From positions 252,086-316,085 of the forward strand of contig JBFWPN010000007.1 in NCBI GenBank assembly GCA_050249955.1: DNA of 64,000 bases, read 5' to 3'. Shown in pieces: positions 8,263 through 15,648 of this stretch (position 1 is its first letter; each line of letters begins with the position of its first letter). Source of the stretch: CAVVIG01 sp050249955. Its GTDB lineage: Bacteria > Acidobacteriota > Vicinamibacteria > Vicinamibacterales > CAVVIG01. The notes under the pieces are model-generated. The model worked only from the letters and a program-made list of their open reading frames with translations. It did not search any database and was not told where the DNA came from. The translations under genes and the position numbers were made by a program.

Positions 8263-9345
8263 TTACGAGAGGCCGAGCCGTTCGCGATTGTAGCGGCCGG
8301 CCTGCACGGCCCGGCACCACTCGCGGTTGTTGACGTACCACTCGACCGTCGCCCGGAGACCGGACGTGAAGTCGTGCCTGGGCTGCCAGCCGAGTTCCTG
8401 CTGGATCTTGCCGGCGTCGATGGCATAGCGGCGGTCGTGGCCGGGGCGATCGGGCACGAAGGTGCGCAGGGCGCCGTAGCTGCCCTTGTCGCGAAGCGCC
8501 GGATTGTCGGACGCAGGCACGAGCATCTCGAGCGTCGTGCACAGTGTGTCGATCACCTGCAGGTTGGTGCGCTCGCTGTTGCCGCCGATGTTGTACTTCT
8601 CTCCAGGCCGCCCGCCCTCGAGCACGGCGAGGACTCCTGCACAGTGGTCCTCCACGTGCAGCCAGTCCCGCACATTGCCGCCGTCACCGTAGATCGGCAG
8701 CGGCCGACCGTCGAGGGCGTTGAGGATCATCAGCGGGATCAGCTTCTCGGGAAACTGGTACGGGCCGTAGTTGTTCGAGCAGTTGGTGATGATCGTCGGC
8801 AGGCCGTAGGTGTGGAAGTAGGCGCGCACCAGGTGATCGGCCGATGCCTTGCTGGCCGCATAGGGCGAGTTCGGCGCGTAGGGCGTCTCCTCCGAGAACA
8901 GGCCCTCCGGTCCGAGCGTCCCGTACACCTCGTCGGTCGACACGTGGAGGAAGCGGAACCGATCGGCAGCCGCGGCCGGCCGCGCACGCAGGGACGCCCG
9001 CGCGCCCTCGAGCAGCACGAAGGTGCCGACGATGTTGGTGTCGATGAAGGGTGCGGGGCTGTCAATCGATCGATCGACGTGGGTCTCTGCCGCGAAGTTG
9101 ACGACGGCGTCTGGCGCGTGACGCCCGAACGCGTCGGCCATGGCCCCACGGTCGGCGATGTCCGCCTCGAGGAAGGTGACCCGCGGATCGTCCACCACGC
9201 CAGCCAGGTTGAGGAGGCTGCCGGCGTAGGTGAGCTTGTCGATCACGACGACCGCCGCGGTGGTCCGCGCCAGGACGTGACGAACGAAATTCGATCCGAT
9301 GAAGCCGGCTCCGCCGGTGACGAATATGGTGCCGGTGCTAGCCAG
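8263..9345 (-). CDS. rfbB: dTDP-glucose 4,6-dehydratase
   Basis: This extended short-chain dehydrogenase removes water from dTDP-glucose. The NAD-binding TGGAGFIGSNF is near the N-terminus, followed by HVSTDEVYG and the catalytic YAASK pair. No ATG, GTG or TTG lies at the expected start. A CTG at 9345-9343 gives a 360-residue protein of normal length and follows a GGAGG (9356-9352) by exactly six bases, so I place the start there. In-frame ATG 9513 or GTG 9492 would add about 50 low-complexity residues read inside the DGQHR gene. The CTG overlaps the end of that upstream gene, suggesting coupling. Confidence 0.92.
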   Translation of the reverse strand: MASTGTIFVTGGAGFIGSNFVRHVLARTTAAVVVIDKLTYAGSLLNLAGVVDDPRVTFLEADIADRGAMADAFGRHAPDAVVNFAAETHVDRSIDSPAPFIDTNIVGTFVLLEGARASLRARPAAAADRFRFLHVSTDEVYGTLGPEGLFSEETPYAPNSPYAASKASADHLVRAYFHTYGLPTIITNCSNNYGPYQFPEKLIPLMILNALDGRPLPIYGDGGNVRDWLHVEDHCAGVLAVLEGGRPGEKYNIGGNSERTNLQVIDTLCTTLEMLVPASDNPALRDKGSYGALRTFVPDRPGHDRRYAIDAGKIQQELGWQPRHDFTSGLRATVEWYVNNREWCRAVQAGRYNRERLGLS

Positions 9346-10474
9346 CGGCGCCCTCCGGGTATTGAAGTGCGAGTCTGAGATCCCTGGCGAGCGACTCCAC
9401 CGTGGTGCCGCCGCGCTTCCACGCCCCGTCGGTCTCGAACCGGAGGTCGCCGATACGGCGCCCCCAGGGCGAGATGACGCGCCCGATCGCACGGTAGTCG
9501 GTGCGGTCGGCATGTTCCTGATCCAGGCGCCTGATCACGTCGGGAGCGACCCGGACGAAGGCCCTGAGGGCAGGGGCGGAGCGGATGCTGTACTTGCGTC
9601 CGTTCCAGGCCGTACCGAACACCACGGCCACCTGCTTGAAGTAGTTTACGAAGAACCTGCGTGCATCCTCGTGCGGATCGCCTGACCGGCGACCGGAGAA
9701 GAGATCGTCGGCGAACAGCCGCTTCAGTTCCTGGGCGAGGGGTGCCTGCGCCACACGGCCGCGCCCGACGCCGAGGAGCTTGATCTCGCCATGGAGCGGG
9801 GAGTCCTCCCGGTCGTTCAGGGCGCGCACCACGTCGTGGGCGGTCGCCAGGGACTCGTCGCGGTACAGCTGCCTCCCGGACAGGCTCACGAGGTGCGACG
9901 CGTTCAGCCGGGTGTGCTTGGCGTTGATCGTGACGAACATCTGGACGACGTGATCTTCCGGGAGCCGGTCGAAGATGATGGCCGGCACGCTGAACTCCTC
10001 GCCGGCGAATCGCGCGATGTCGGCGTGCAGCGCCAGCAGCCGGTGCTGGCCGTCGATGGCGCGGAGGATCCCCTCGCGCTCGGGCACCTTCAGCAGGCCG
10101 ACGCGCCCGTCGTCACCAGAGGGGACGAAGCCCAGCTTCTCGTCGCAGCTGATGATGACGGCGCCCGGGATGGAGGGCAGGTCGCGGGCCTGCCGGCACT
10201 GCTCGTAGTACTGCACCAGCTCATCGATCTTGCGGCGGATGATCTGCCGCTGGTATGCCTTCTCGCTCGAGGCGATGCGTCGCTCGAGCAGGTCCCAGTT
10301 CACCTTCGAACTCGGGGCGGCGGCCCTGGATGTGCGGCCCCGCACGCCCTGGGCCCGCTCCCCGTAGTTCAGCACCTCGAAGCGCACGAGCTTGTCGATG
10401 TCGTTGGCGGTCAGCGAGGCCTGGTAGAACTGCACGCCGAACTGCTGCATCCGAATCGCGGCTACGTTGATCAT
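9338..10474 (-). CDS. DGQHR-domain protein (DndB-like)
   Basis: The 378-residue protein carries the defining DGQHR motif at about residues 141-145 in REGILRAIDGQHRLLAL, followed by FVTINAKHTRLNASHLVSL, which is typical of the family. DGQHR proteins include DndB, the regulator of DNA phosphorothioation, and related nuclease or defence-associated proteins. No dndCDE, restriction or other defence gene is visible. The start is the ATG at 10474, where MINVAAIRMQQFGVQFYQASLTA opens the domain. Its stop overlaps the rfbB CTG start, so it may be transcribed with the dTDP-sugar genes. Function here is unknown. Confidence 0.85.
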   Translation of the reverse strand: MINVAAIRMQQFGVQFYQASLTANDIDKLVRFEVLNYGERAQGVRGRTSRAAAPSSKVNWDLLERRIASSEKAYQRQIIRRKIDELVQYYEQCRQARDLPSIPGAVIISCDEKLGFVPSGDDGRVGLLKVPEREGILRAIDGQHRLLALHADIARFAGEEFSVPAIIFDRLPEDHVVQMFVTINAKHTRLNASHLVSLSGRQLYRDESLATAHDVVRALNDREDSPLHGEIKLLGVGRGRVAQAPLAQELKRLFADDLFSGRRSGDPHEDARRFFVNYFKQVAVVFGTAWNGRKYSIRSAPALRAFVRVAPDVIRRLDQEHADRTDYRAIGRVISPWGRRIGDLRFETDGAWKRGGTTVESLARDLRLALQYPEGAAG

Positions 10475-10611
10475 TGGGCGTCCCGTGTCCTGGCGAGTGT
10501 GTGCCCCGTGCGCGTCGAGGCCTCGAATTCTATCGAGCGCCACGCGCCCATCTCAACGGTTTTTGCCTGCGCAGACCGGGGCGCGGTCAGTTGTTCGGGA
10601 ACTCGGCCGGC

Positions 10612-11721
10612 TCATGCGCCGAGGGTTTCTGGCGTGGCCCCCGCTCCCCCACGCCCCTGCCACCAGGCGACAAGGTGATCACGCAGGTGCAGCGACCCAT
10701 ACATGAGCGCGCACAGGAGCATGTAGGCAACGGCGTTCGCAGGCAGGGAGAGCCGGTGGTGGATCAGCGCCGTCGCATACCCGTAGACCAGCTCGACATG
10801 AATCCAGTAGATCAGCAGCGAGTGCCGGCCCATCCGCGCCAGGATACTGAAGCCGGCTTCCCACCGCTGCGCAACCGGCTCGAGCGCGCGGAACCCGGCC
10901 AGGCCGAGCATCAGCAACCCGACGCGCAGGCCGAAGTAGGTGGGCGAGGTGGTCCAGAAGGCCGACGACGCGTAGATCGACGGACGGTAGGACAGGTGGA
11001 AGCTGCCTGCGGCGATCGCCGCCCCGGCAAGCGCCAGCAGACGGAGCGCCCGTGCCTCCTGGTAGCGTTCGGCCAGCGAGAGCACCGCTCCGCAGGCAGC
11101 GCCGGCAAAGACGAACCCGGCCCACGGAAAGAGCGTGAACGTCGAGTGGTTGCCGGCCGGTGAGATGTACCACTGCACCGCGGGCGGGAGCAGCGGAAGC
11201 CAGGACGCGCTCCGCACCAGGGGCGTCACCAGCGACAGGGTCGCCGCCGCGGCACCGCACAGGGTGGCGGCGGTGCGGCCCCCGCCAGCAACCCACCACA
11301 GCAGCGCGGCACCCATCATCGACGGCCCCATGATGTTCAGGATGTCGACCCGCAGGAGCGAAACCAGCGGGTTACCAGGGCTGACGATGAAGGACTGCGC
11401 CCTGAAGATGAACGCCAGGGCGAAAATCTCGAGCCCGCGGCGTATGAGGGCGCGGCCAGCCACGGCGCGGTCGCCGGTGCGAAGTCGTGAGCGCTCGGCG
11501 GCGAGCACAAGTGACAGGCCGGCCAGCCACAGGAACATGGGCGCGGCAAAGCCGCCGAGGATGTTGAGGTAGCCGAAGGCGGCCGTGCTCCGCTCGGACC
11601 GCAAGGTCCACGCGTCGAGCACGTGTGCCTCGATCATGATGAGCACCGCGATCCCCCGTGCCCAGTCGATGTATCGACGTCGCGCCTGCCCGTGCGTGCC
11701 CGTATCAGGGCGTGACGTCAA
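10612..11721 (-). CDS. Heparan-alpha-glucosaminide N-acetyltransferase-like membrane protein
   Basis: The 369-residue polytopic protein starts YIDWARGIAVLIMIEAHVLD after a short cytoplasmic lead and has about ten hydrophobic segments with conserved FAAPMFLWLAGLSL. This layout matches the DUF1624/HGSNAT-like and acyltransferase-3-like transmembrane acetyltransferases that modify envelope sugars. The substrate is unknown. A TTG at 11721 is the apparent start, overlapping the OsmC stop by 17 bases, with AGGTG a few bases upstream. Co-transcription with the OsmC gene is likely. Confidence 0.75.
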   Translation of the reverse strand: MTSRPDTGTHGQARRRYIDWARGIAVLIMIEAHVLDAWTLRSERSTAAFGYLNILGGFAAPMFLWLAGLSLVLAAERSRLRTGDRAVAGRALIRRGLEIFALAFIFRAQSFIVSPGNPLVSLLRVDILNIMGPSMMGAALLWWVAGGGRTAATLCGAAAATLSLVTPLVRSASWLPLLPPAVQWYISPAGNHSTFTLFPWAGFVFAGAACGAVLSLAERYQEARALRLLALAGAAIAAGSFHLSYRPSIYASSAFWTTSPTYFGLRVGLLMLGLAGFRALEPVAQRWEAGFSILARMGRHSLLIYWIHVELVYGYATALIHHRLSLPANAVAYMLLCALMYGSLHLRDHLVAWWQGRGGAGATPETLGA

Positions 11722-12115
11722 AGGTCACCTGCAGGTCGATGTCCTGACGCAGCGTATGCCAGACCGAGCAGTACTTGTCACGCGACAGCGTGATGGCCCT
11801 GGCGACCGCCTCCTGCGGCACGTCCCCTTCAATCGCGAAGTGCAGGCTGACGGCGACGAACCGGTGCGGCTGCGCGGTGTCGCGCTGTGCCACGAGGCGG
11901 GAGCGGAGCGAGCGGAAGGCGTGGCGCCCACGCCCGAGGATGTGGGCAAGGTCGACCGACATGCACCCGGCCAGCGCCACGCCGAGCAGTTCGACGGGGG
12001 AGGTGCCGGAGGCTCCGCCGCTGTCGACGGCGATCGTGGATTGGGAGGTGGTGGCGACGAAGGCGAGGTCGCCGGTCCAGGTCAGGTCGATGACGGTGGG
12101 CGGCTTGGGTGCCAC
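11705..12115 (-). CDS. OsmC-family hydroperoxide reductase-like protein
   Basis: The 136-residue protein has the two redox cysteines of the OsmC/Ohr family, in VALAGCMSVDLA (about residue 51) and LSRDKYCSVWHTL (about residue 115). Family members reduce organic hydroperoxides in the cytoplasm. It starts at GTG 12115. A TAGAAT box lies six bases before the start, which predicts a leaderless transcript. The acyltransferase-like gene follows with overlap. Confidence 0.88.
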   Translation of the reverse strand: MAPKPPTVIDLTWTGDLAFVATTSQSTIAVDSGGASGTSPVELLGVALAGCMSVDLAHILGRGRHAFRSLRSRLVAQRDTAQPHRFVAVSLHFAIEGDVPQEAVARAITLSRDKYCSVWHTLRQDIDLQVTFDVTP

Positions 12116-12121
12116 GCCTCG

Positions 12122-12127
12122 ATTCTA
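12122..12127 (-). promoter_or_regulatory. -10 box placing the OsmC transcript start on its GTG
   Basis: TAGAAT on the minus strand ends exactly six bases before GTG 12115. The first transcribed base would be the G of the start codon. No good -35 match is visible. Confidence 0.5.
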
Positions 12128-12164
12128 CAGGTGAACCGAGGCGTGGACGAGGCGCGCAACGAGG

Positions 12165-12968
12165 CTAGCGGGCCGGCGAGCCCTGGGGCACGGCCTGATC
12201 GACACGCTCAGGCATGCGCGGCACGGTGATCGAGCGGGTGAAGAACGCCGACTTGAACGTCACCCAGCCGAGCGGCAGGATGACCAGCAGGTAGGTCAGC
12301 AGGTGACCGAACGCACTGTCGGGGCCCCAGTTCTCGGTGTTCTCGTGCAGCCACTCGCTGTAGGGCAGCATCGCCTGCTCCGAGAGCTCGTGCACGCCGT
12401 AGATGACCAACTGGATGACGAAGACGAACAGGAAGATGGCAGTCGTCTGGAAGAAGAGCGCCAGGTTGATGCGATGTCCGAAGCGCGACCAGAGCCACGC
12501 GAACCCGGCAGCGCCGAGGAAGCCGGCCGCGGCCCCCGCCGCAAGGTTCAGGGTCTCGCGCAACTGCATGAGGAGCAGTGCGGTCTCCATGCCTTCGCGG
12601 CTGACCATCAGCACGGTGAACAACAGCACGCCGATGAAGGCGGTGGCACCACCACGCGCGGTGGACGACTGGAGACGCCCTTCGATGTCCCCCTTCATGC
12701 GTCGCCCTGCCCGCCACATGTGCACGATCATCCAGGTCACCGACGCGGCGGCGATGAGCGCCAGCGGCCCCTCGAGCCACTCCTGGTTCGCAGCATTGAA
12801 GAGCAGGTAGCCCGCAGCGGCGCTCACCACGAGCGCGATGCCGATTCCCCAATGGACCGCCGCAGTGAGCGACGCGCGACCGGTCTTGCGCAGGTACGCG
12901 AGGCTGATCGCGACGATGAGGAATGCCTCGAGACCTTCACGCAGAGTGATGACGAATGCCTGGACCAT
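12165..12968 (-). CDS. FTR1-family iron permease
   Basis: The 267-residue membrane protein has the two REXXE motifs that bind iron in FTR1/EfeU permeases: REGLE at residues 10-14 and REGME at about 124-128, each inside a hydrophobic helix. About seven transmembrane segments are predicted by eye. The start is ATG 12968 because MVQAFVITLREGLEAFLI matches the family opening. A perfect palindrome 26-40 bases upstream is a candidate Fur operator. Neither the EfeO/EfeB partners nor a multicopper oxidase is adjacent. Confidence 0.93.
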   Translation of the reverse strand: MVQAFVITLREGLEAFLIVAISLAYLRKTGRASLTAAVHWGIGIALVVSAAAGYLLFNAANQEWLEGPLALIAAASVTWMIVHMWRAGRRMKGDIEGRLQSSTARGGATAFIGVLLFTVLMVSREGMETALLLMQLRETLNLAAGAAAGFLGAAGFAWLWSRFGHRINLALFFQTTAIFLFVFVIQLVIYGVHELSEQAMLPYSEWLHENTENWGPDSAFGHLLTYLLVILPLGWVTFKSAFFTRSITVPRMPERVDQAVPQGSPAR

Positions 12969-12993
12969 GACACTTACACCAGAGGGATGAAAA

Positions 12994-13008
12994 CGAGATT
13001 CAATCTCA
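12994..13008. promoter_or_regulatory. Fur-like operator upstream of the iron permease
   Basis: CGAGATTCAATCTCA contains the perfect 6-1-6 palindrome GAGATT-C-AATCTC (12995-13007). Arranged as 7-1-7 it matches nine of fourteen defined positions of the canonical TGATAAT-N-ATTATCA Fur box. It sits directly upstream of the permease start in an A/T-rich patch, where a repressor would block transcription. Confidence 0.45.
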
Positions 13009-13178
13009 AAATGTGCGAACAGTCTACCCACTCAAATACGACCGGTCAAGTCGGGAATGAAATGCGCCAGGATTTTCATCGCCCTGCCCGACCCGGAACG
13101 CGGGCGAATGGCTGTCCGTCCGGCTGACCTATCGATGGGGGGCGGGCGCGGGCACGCAGGCTAGAACAGCCGTTGCTG

Positions 13179-13184
13179 TAAGCT
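13179..13184 (+). promoter_or_regulatory. -10-like box before the VWFA gene
   Basis: TAAGCT (TANNNT) ends six bases before ATG 13191, so the predicted first base is the A of the start codon. No -35 box is recognisable. Confidence 0.4.
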
Positions 13185-13190
13185 GGGGTC

Positions 13191-14120
13191 ATGCCTGGAT
13201 GTCAGCTGTCTACATGGGGCAGGGTCATCGCTGCCACCGGCGCCGCGATGGTGGCCGTGACGGCCGTCGTCGCCGCCCAGCAGCCCACGTTCCGGTCGTC
13301 CACACAGATCGTGTCGCTGTTCGCCACGGTGACCGACGGGCAGAACCGCCTGGTGCCTGATCTCACGCAGGACGACTTCCAGGTCTACGACAACGACAAG
13401 CTGCAGCAGCTCGTCGTGTTCGAGAGCGAGAACCAGCCGATCACGGTGGTCGTCATGCTCGACACGAGCGCAAGCATGACCGGCTCGATCAAGCTGCTGA
13501 AGACCGCCGCCGAGGAATTCATCATCCGCCTGCTGCCCGAGGACAAGGCGGCGGTCGGCGCCTTCAACGACAAGATCGAGCTGTCGGCGCAGTTCTCCAA
13601 CGACCGCGACCAGCTGATCACCGAGGTGCGCGACCTGGACTTCGGGAACGGCACGCGCCTCTACGACGGCATCGCGGAGGGGTTGAACCAGCTGCAGGGG
13701 GTGGAGGGGCGCAAGGTCGTCCTGGTGTTCACGGACGGTGACGACACATCGAGCAGGGTCGGACGCGGCAATGTCCTCGACCGCGCACGCGCCGAGGAAG
13801 TGATGATTTATGCGATTGGGCTGCAGTCGGAGTACTTCGACGGCGTGCGCACGGTGAGGAGCCGGCCCGACTCAGGCCTGCGCCGGCTGGCGGACGAGAC
13901 GGGCGGTGGCTATTTCGAACTGAAGCAGACGGCCGACCTCGGCCCCACCTTCACGCGCGTTGCGCAGGAACTGCACAGCCAGTACGCGCTGGGCTTCGAG
14001 GCCCAACAGATGGACGGCAAGGTGCACAAGCTGACCGTGAAGATGAAGCAGACGGGAATGACCGCGCGGGCGCGCCGCAGCTACGTGGCCTCTGCGGCGC
14101 CGGCGCCCACGGGTCGATAG
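13191..14120 (+). CDS. Secreted VWFA-related protein (acidobacterial type)
   Basis: The 309-residue protein has an N-terminal signal peptide ending near VVAAQQPTF, then an Ig-like beta region (FRSSTQIVSLFATV, LTQDDFQVYDND) and a von Willebrand factor A domain. The metal-ion-dependent adhesion site is intact: DTSAS at about residue 92, with FTDGDDTSS downstream. This two-part design matches the VWFA-related domain family expanded in Acidobacteriota, whose function is unknown. It is transcribed divergently from the iron permease. Three paralogs lie in this window. Confidence 0.88.
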   Translation: MPGCQLSTWGRVIAATGAAMVAVTAVVAAQQPTFRSSTQIVSLFATVTDGQNRLVPDLTQDDFQVYDNDKLQQLVVFESENQPITVVVMLDTSASMTGSIKLLKTAAEEFIIRLLPEDKAAVGAFNDKIELSAQFSNDRDQLITEVRDLDFGNGTRLYDGIAEGLNQLQGVEGRKVVLVFTDGDDTSSRVGRGNVLDRARAEEVMIYAIGLQSEYFDGVRTVRSRPDSGLRRLADETGGGYFELKQTADLGPTFTRVAQELHSQYALGFEAQQMDGKVHKLTVKMKQTGMTARARRSYVASAAPAPTGR

Positions 14121-14128
14121 GCGGGAGC

Positions 14129-14215
14129 CTAGACGAACGCGAGCGCCACGACGACGAGCGCGAGCGCCACGCCGACGACGAGTTCCGCGGACGAGGAAAA
14201 CGACCATTCAGACAT
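14129..14215 (-). CDS. Small single-pass membrane protein, 28 residues
   Basis: The peptide begins MSEWSFSSSAELVVGVALAL and ends VVVALAFV: a short polar head followed by one hydrophobic helix reaching the C-terminus. ATG 14215 is preceded by AAAGGAGG (14228-14221, minus strand) with ideal five-base spacing, one of the strongest ribosome-binding sites in the window. The stop is TAG at 14131-14129. It fits a small integral membrane peptide, possibly regulatory. A perfect 12-base palindrome lies just upstream. No homolog is recognised. Confidence 0.6.
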   Translation of the reverse strand: MSEWSFSSSAELVVGVALALVVVALAFV

Positions 14216-14227
14216 GTGTGCCTCCTT

Positions 14228-14239
14228 TCACCTAGGTGA
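14228..14239. promoter_or_regulatory. Perfect 12-base palindrome between divergent genes
   Basis: TCACCTAGGTGA lies between the 28-residue membrane peptide (minus) and cyaY (plus) and partly overlaps the peptide's ribosome-binding site. It could be a protein-binding operator, or it could pair in the mRNA leader. No known regulator is matched. Confidence 0.3.
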
Positions 14240-14276
14240 GACGAGGCGCCCCAGGCCAAGGTTCACGAAAATCTCT

Positions 14277-14597
14277 ATGAGCACGCTGTCCGAGCAGGAA
14301 TTCCGGGTCAAGAGCGACGAGGCGCTCGAAGCCGCCCGCCAGGCACTCTTGCCGCTCGCCGACGAGAACGAGTTCGAGGTCGAGTTCCAGAACGGTGTCC
14401 TCAACGTCCTGTTCGAGGAGCCACGCGACGCGAAATTCGTGGTATCCCCGCAGGCGCCGGTGCGCCAGGTGTGGGTCTCGGCGATGTCACGCAGCTTCAA
14501 GCTCGCGTGGGATCCGGCCCAGGAGGCGTTCGCCCTGAACGGCGAGGCTCTCCCGACCCTTCTCACGCGTCTGAGTCGGGAATTCCTCGTCAGCTGA
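14277..14597 (+). CDS. cyaY: Iron donor protein CyaY (bacterial frataxin)
   Basis: The 106-residue protein matches bacterial frataxin: an acidic first helix (MSTLSEQEFRVKSDEALEAA, then an acidic EFEVEF stretch) and the beta-sheet with QVWVSAMSRSFKLAWD. Frataxin binds iron and tunes iron-sulfur cluster assembly. ATG 14277 gives the family length; a more upstream ATG at 14214 would add an unrelated leader. Its 3' end overlaps the racemase-like gene by eight bases, tail to tail. Confidence 0.88.
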   Translation: MSTLSEQEFRVKSDEALEAARQALLPLADENEFEVEFQNGVLNVLFEEPRDAKFVVSPQAPVRQVWVSAMSRSFKLAWDPAQEAFALNGEALPTLLTRLSREFLVS

Positions 14598-15585
14598 GCT
14601 GGAATCCCGCGCGGAAGGGATCTGCGGCATCGGCCAGGAACAGGTGCTCGCCCGTGATGTGGGCCTCGCCGGTCACGTCGGGGAGAATCGCCTCGAGGCC
14701 GTGCACCACGGTGTGCCCCACGACCTGTCCCTCGAACGTCTGGCCTATCAGGCTCTCATGGACGAACGGCACCCGTTGGATCAGCAAGCCCATCGCGTCG
14801 AGCACGGCCATCATGGCCGCAGTTGCCGTGCCGGACGGGGAACGCTCTACGGCGCCGTGCACGCGAACCACGGCGCTGCGGAGCGCAGCCCCGTCTACAC
14901 GCGGTGGCGCGGTGAAGACGACCCCCGCAAGCCCGCCGGGCATGCCGGCCACTGGATGCTCGATGGTGAGCGCCGACTCGACCGCAGCCGCCACCAGTAC
15001 ACCGGTCCCTCGCAGAGCACCCAGGTACGCGCCATCCACGGGCACCCCGGCCGACTCGGCATCAACGATGGCGTAGAACGCGCCACCGTACGCCACGTCG
15101 GCCCTGAGACGACGCCCGGGGATCGAGCACTCCACCCCAGGGTGCAGCACGAATGAGGGCACGCCGCTGACCCGAAACCGTGAGCCGCCGCTGAGGTCAC
15201 CGAGGCCATATTCCACACGCACGGGACCGGCCGCGGTGTCGAACACCAGCCGGTGAGGCTGGCGTGGCAGCACGAGACCGCGCGCAACGGCGACCGCCGA
15301 CACGGCCATGAGGCCGTGCCCACTCAGCGACGGGAAGCCCCGGCCATCCATGAAGAGCACCCCGGCGTCGGCACCTGGCGTGACCGGCTCGGTCAGGACC
15401 GCACCGCCGAGGTCCGCATGGCCGCGTGGCTCCAGCATGATCGTCCGGCGAAGGGAGTCCAGCCGGGTGGCGGCCCACTGCCGCTTGTCCTGCATGGTGC
15501 GTCCGCGCGGCGCCGGACAGCCGCCCGTCACGACGCGTACGGCCGACCCGGCGACATGCGCGTCGATGGTCCGGAGTGTGTTCAC
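14590..15585 (-). CDS. Proline racemase superfamily enzyme with Ser/Ser catalytic positions
   Basis: The 331-residue protein belongs to the proline racemase / 4-hydroxyproline epimerase / trans-3-hydroxyproline dehydratase superfamily (DAHVAG near the N-terminus, PRGHADLGGAVLTEP, ERSPSGTATAA). In racemases and epimerases two cysteines act as acid and base. Here the first position is Ser88 (LSGHG) and the second is Ser251 (RSPSGT), so ordinary racemisation is unlikely and dehydration or another activity is possible. GTG 15585 is the start; TAGATT nine bases upstream (15600-15595) is a candidate -10. It is divergent from the deacetylase-like gene. Confidence 0.85.
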   Translation of the reverse strand: MNTLRTIDAHVAGSAVRVVTGGCPAPRGRTMQDKRQWAATRLDSLRRTIMLEPRGHADLGGAVLTEPVTPGADAGVLFMDGRGFPSLSGHGLMAVSAVAVARGLVLPRQPHRLVFDTAAGPVRVEYGLGDLSGGSRFRVSGVPSFVLHPGVECSIPGRRLRADVAYGGAFYAIVDAESAGVPVDGAYLGALRGTGVLVAAAVESALTIEHPVAGMPGGLAGVVFTAPPRVDGAALRSAVVRVHGAVERSPSGTATAAMMAVLDAMGLLIQRVPFVHESLIGQTFEGQVVGHTVVHGLEAILPDVTGEAHITGEHLFLADAADPFRAGFQLS

Positions 15586-15648
15586 TAGAATAGGAATCTA
15601 TCCGATCGGGCGGGTGCCTCCGCCTGCCGCTGTCGACCTGCGTGCTCC

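Noticed and set aside
6824..9345. A complete dTDP-rhamnose cluster
   Set aside because: rfbB, rfbA and rfbC are present but rfbD (dTDP-4-dehydrorhamnose reductase) is not found next to them, so the pathway is incomplete in this window.
7579..9378. A 599-codon plus-strand frame opposite rfbA and rfbB
   Set aside because: Both minus-strand genes have full motif sets; the plus frame is Arg/Val/Gly-rich noise.
9338..10474. A DNA phosphorothioation or other defence island
   Set aside because: Only the DGQHR gene hints at it. No dndA/C/D/E, nuclease, methylase, transposase or integrase is nearby.
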